A stretch of DNA of 64,000 nt from Cohaesibacter celericrescens (GTDB taxonomy: Bacteria > Pseudomonadota > Alphaproteobacteria > Rhizobiales > Cohaesibacteraceae). Shown here piece after piece: positions 62,969 to 64,000 of this stretch. Positions within the stretch are counted from its first letter, which is position 1. Every line of letters starts with the position of its first letter. Under the pieces are notes generated by a model. That model was not told where the DNA came from. It saw nothing but the letters and a program-made list of their open reading frames with translations, and did not search any database. The stretch covers positions 62,001 through 126,000 of the forward strand of contig NZ_PKUQ01000050.1 in the NCBI RefSeq assembly GCF_002866925.1, given 5' to 3'. A program made the translations under genes and the position numbers.

Positions 62969-64000
62969 TATAACCCCTCGTCAGACGAATGGCTTGGATC
63001 GATGGGTACGGTTCCACTTTCCAGATAGGCATGCACCGCCTCGCGAAACTTATCACCACGGACCGTGAAATTGGGGAATTGATCGAAGGAAGCACAGGCT
63101 GGAGAGAGAAGAACAACACGCTCCTTTGCACCGGCTCCAGCCGCTTTACAGGCATCTATTGCCGCAGCGAGCGCCAAATCCATATGCGCACAAATGCTAT
63201 AGGAAACGCCGTTCTTTTTGAGTGTTCTCGCAAATTCATCGGCAGCATCGCCAATCAGATAGGCGTGCTCAACGCGATCCAAAAGATCAACAAGCGTCTC
63301 AATACCCCCTTCTTTGGGCAATCCGCCTGCGATCCAATGCACAGACCGGAATGAGGCCAAGGCGCGGGCAGCGGCATCCGCATTGGTTGCTTTACTATCA
63401 TTGATATACAGCACACCATCGGCAGCCCCGACCTCTTCCATACGGTGCTCTAAACCACCAAAAGAGATAAGCCCGCGAGAGAGAGCAGCAGGCGGCAGAT
63501 CAAACTGCCGCACCACCGCAATCGCCGCAGCAGCATTCTGCGCATTGTGAGTGCCACGAAGGGCGCGCGCCTGATCCAGATTGAACAGAAAATCGCCTTC
63601 CATGCTTTGCAAAACCCCATCAGGGGCAGCCACCATTGCACGGCTGTTGCCAAAGCCCGAAATTGTTACAATGGTCCGTCCCTTGAGGCGCAAATTTGAT
63701 GCGACATTGGCAGACAACCGGTCATCCAGCGCAACAACGGCAAGGCCCGAAGACGAAACCATTCGGGCTTTAATTTTGGCATAACTCATCAAATCCCCAT
63801 GCCGGTCCAAATGATCGGCGGAAATATTGAGCAACAGGCCAATGGACGGATCAATGCTAGGAGCCAGATCGATTTGGTAGGACGAGACTTCGATGACATA
63901 AATGCGGTCTGACGCAAGTGGCTCCAGAGCCAGAACGGGCGTCCCTATATTGCCACCCATCTGGACATCCATACCAGAATCTCTCAGCATATGAGAAATC
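62968..64000 (-). CDS. murD: UDP-N-acetylmuramoyl-L-alanine-D-glutamate ligase MurD (partial, N-terminus outside)
   Basis: Adds D-Glu to UDP-MurNAc-L-Ala. About 344 residues are visible; the family length is about 450-470, so the N-terminal UDP-binding and ATP-loop region is beyond the window. Visible are GGNIGTPVLAL, VIEVSSYQIDLAP, NISADHLDRHGDL and YINDSKATNADAAARAL, then the C-terminal ligase domain with VVLLSPACASFDQFPNF. The frame is open to position 64000; the first ATG inside the window is not the real start. Confidence 0.93.
   Translation of the reverse strand, partial: ISHMLRDSGMDVQMGGNIGTPVLALEPLASDRIYVIEVSSYQIDLAPSIDPSIGLLLNISADHLDRHGDLMSYAKIKARMVSSSGLAVVALDDRLSANVASNLRLKGRTIVTISGFGNSRAMVAAPDGVLQSMEGDFLFNLDQARALRGTHNAQNAAAAIAVVRQFDLPPAALSRGLISFGGLEHRMEEVGAADGVLYINDSKATNADAAARALASFRSVHWIAGGLPKEGGIETLVDLLDRVEHAYLIGDAADEFARTLKKNGVSYSICAHMDLALAAAIDACKAAGAGAKERVVLLSPACASFDQFPNFTVRGDKFREAVHAYLESGTVPIDPSHSSDEGL

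Overview
The window reads as a chromosomal segment of an alphaproteobacterium, most likely of the order Hyphomicrobiales (Rhizobiales). The signs are a flagellar locus with the rhizobial-type accessory stator genes motC and motE, the alphaproteobacterial flagellin regulators FlaF and FlbT, a DUF1217 protein, a circularly permuted two-piece tmRNA, an alpha-type SspB, and a classical mur/fts (dcw) cluster that continues into lpxC, bamD, recN and ligA. Base composition is near 50% GC by eye, which is low for the order. I cannot name the genus from sequence alone.

Region 1 (1-29311) is a large flagellar cluster. On the minus strand from about 6606 down to 1 lie motA, fliM, a DUF6468-like membrane gene, fliN, fliG, flhB, an AT-rich unknown gene, motE and a truncated flgH. 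From 6824 onward a plus-strand block carries the DUF1217 gene, flgF, an unknown gene, fliI, a FlgJ-like rod-binding gene, two small unknown genes (one possibly FlgN-like, one single-pass membrane), flhA, fliR and a FliJ-like coiled-coil gene, closed by a strong terminator. A single flagellin gene stands alone with its own terminator. Then fliF, a fliH-like gene, motB, motC, fliK (motD), a lytic transglycosylase, flgE, flgK, flgL, flaF, flbT, flgD and fliQ follow, many with ATGA or TAATG overlaps. The switch, stator, export gate, hook, junction and filament parts are therefore here; the rod genes (flgB, flgC, fliE, flgG), flgA, flgI, fliL and fliP are not and presumably lie outside.

Region 2 (29397-46287) holds thyA, the permuted tmRNA (ssrA), sspB (whose protein delivers ssrA-tagged proteins to ClpXP), two small genes (DUF4169-like and ribbon-helix-helix-like), a very large AsmA-like gene with a TolA-like helical tail, a D-lactate/glycolate-type FAD oxidase, a CLC chloride-transport gene, uvrD/pcrA, prmA, two tiny paralogous genes not previously obvious because of their size, and an aminopeptidase P gene.

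Region 3 (46314-64000, all minus strand) is cell envelope and division: murD (truncated by the window end), ftsW, murG, murC, murB, ddl, ftsQ, ftsA, ftsZ, lpxC, bamD, recN and ligA. I see no insertion sequence, prophage, CRISPR array, rRNA or tRNA. I did not find a convincing wholly new system; the points most worth a second look are the ssrA-sspB adjacency, the unknown genes inside the flagellar operons, a six-copy CACCT repeat upstream of flgE, a CTG start on the AsmA-like gene, the paralogous micro-gene pair with a nearby FNR-type palindrome, and several palindromic elements upstream of thyA, lpxC and between flgE and flgK.
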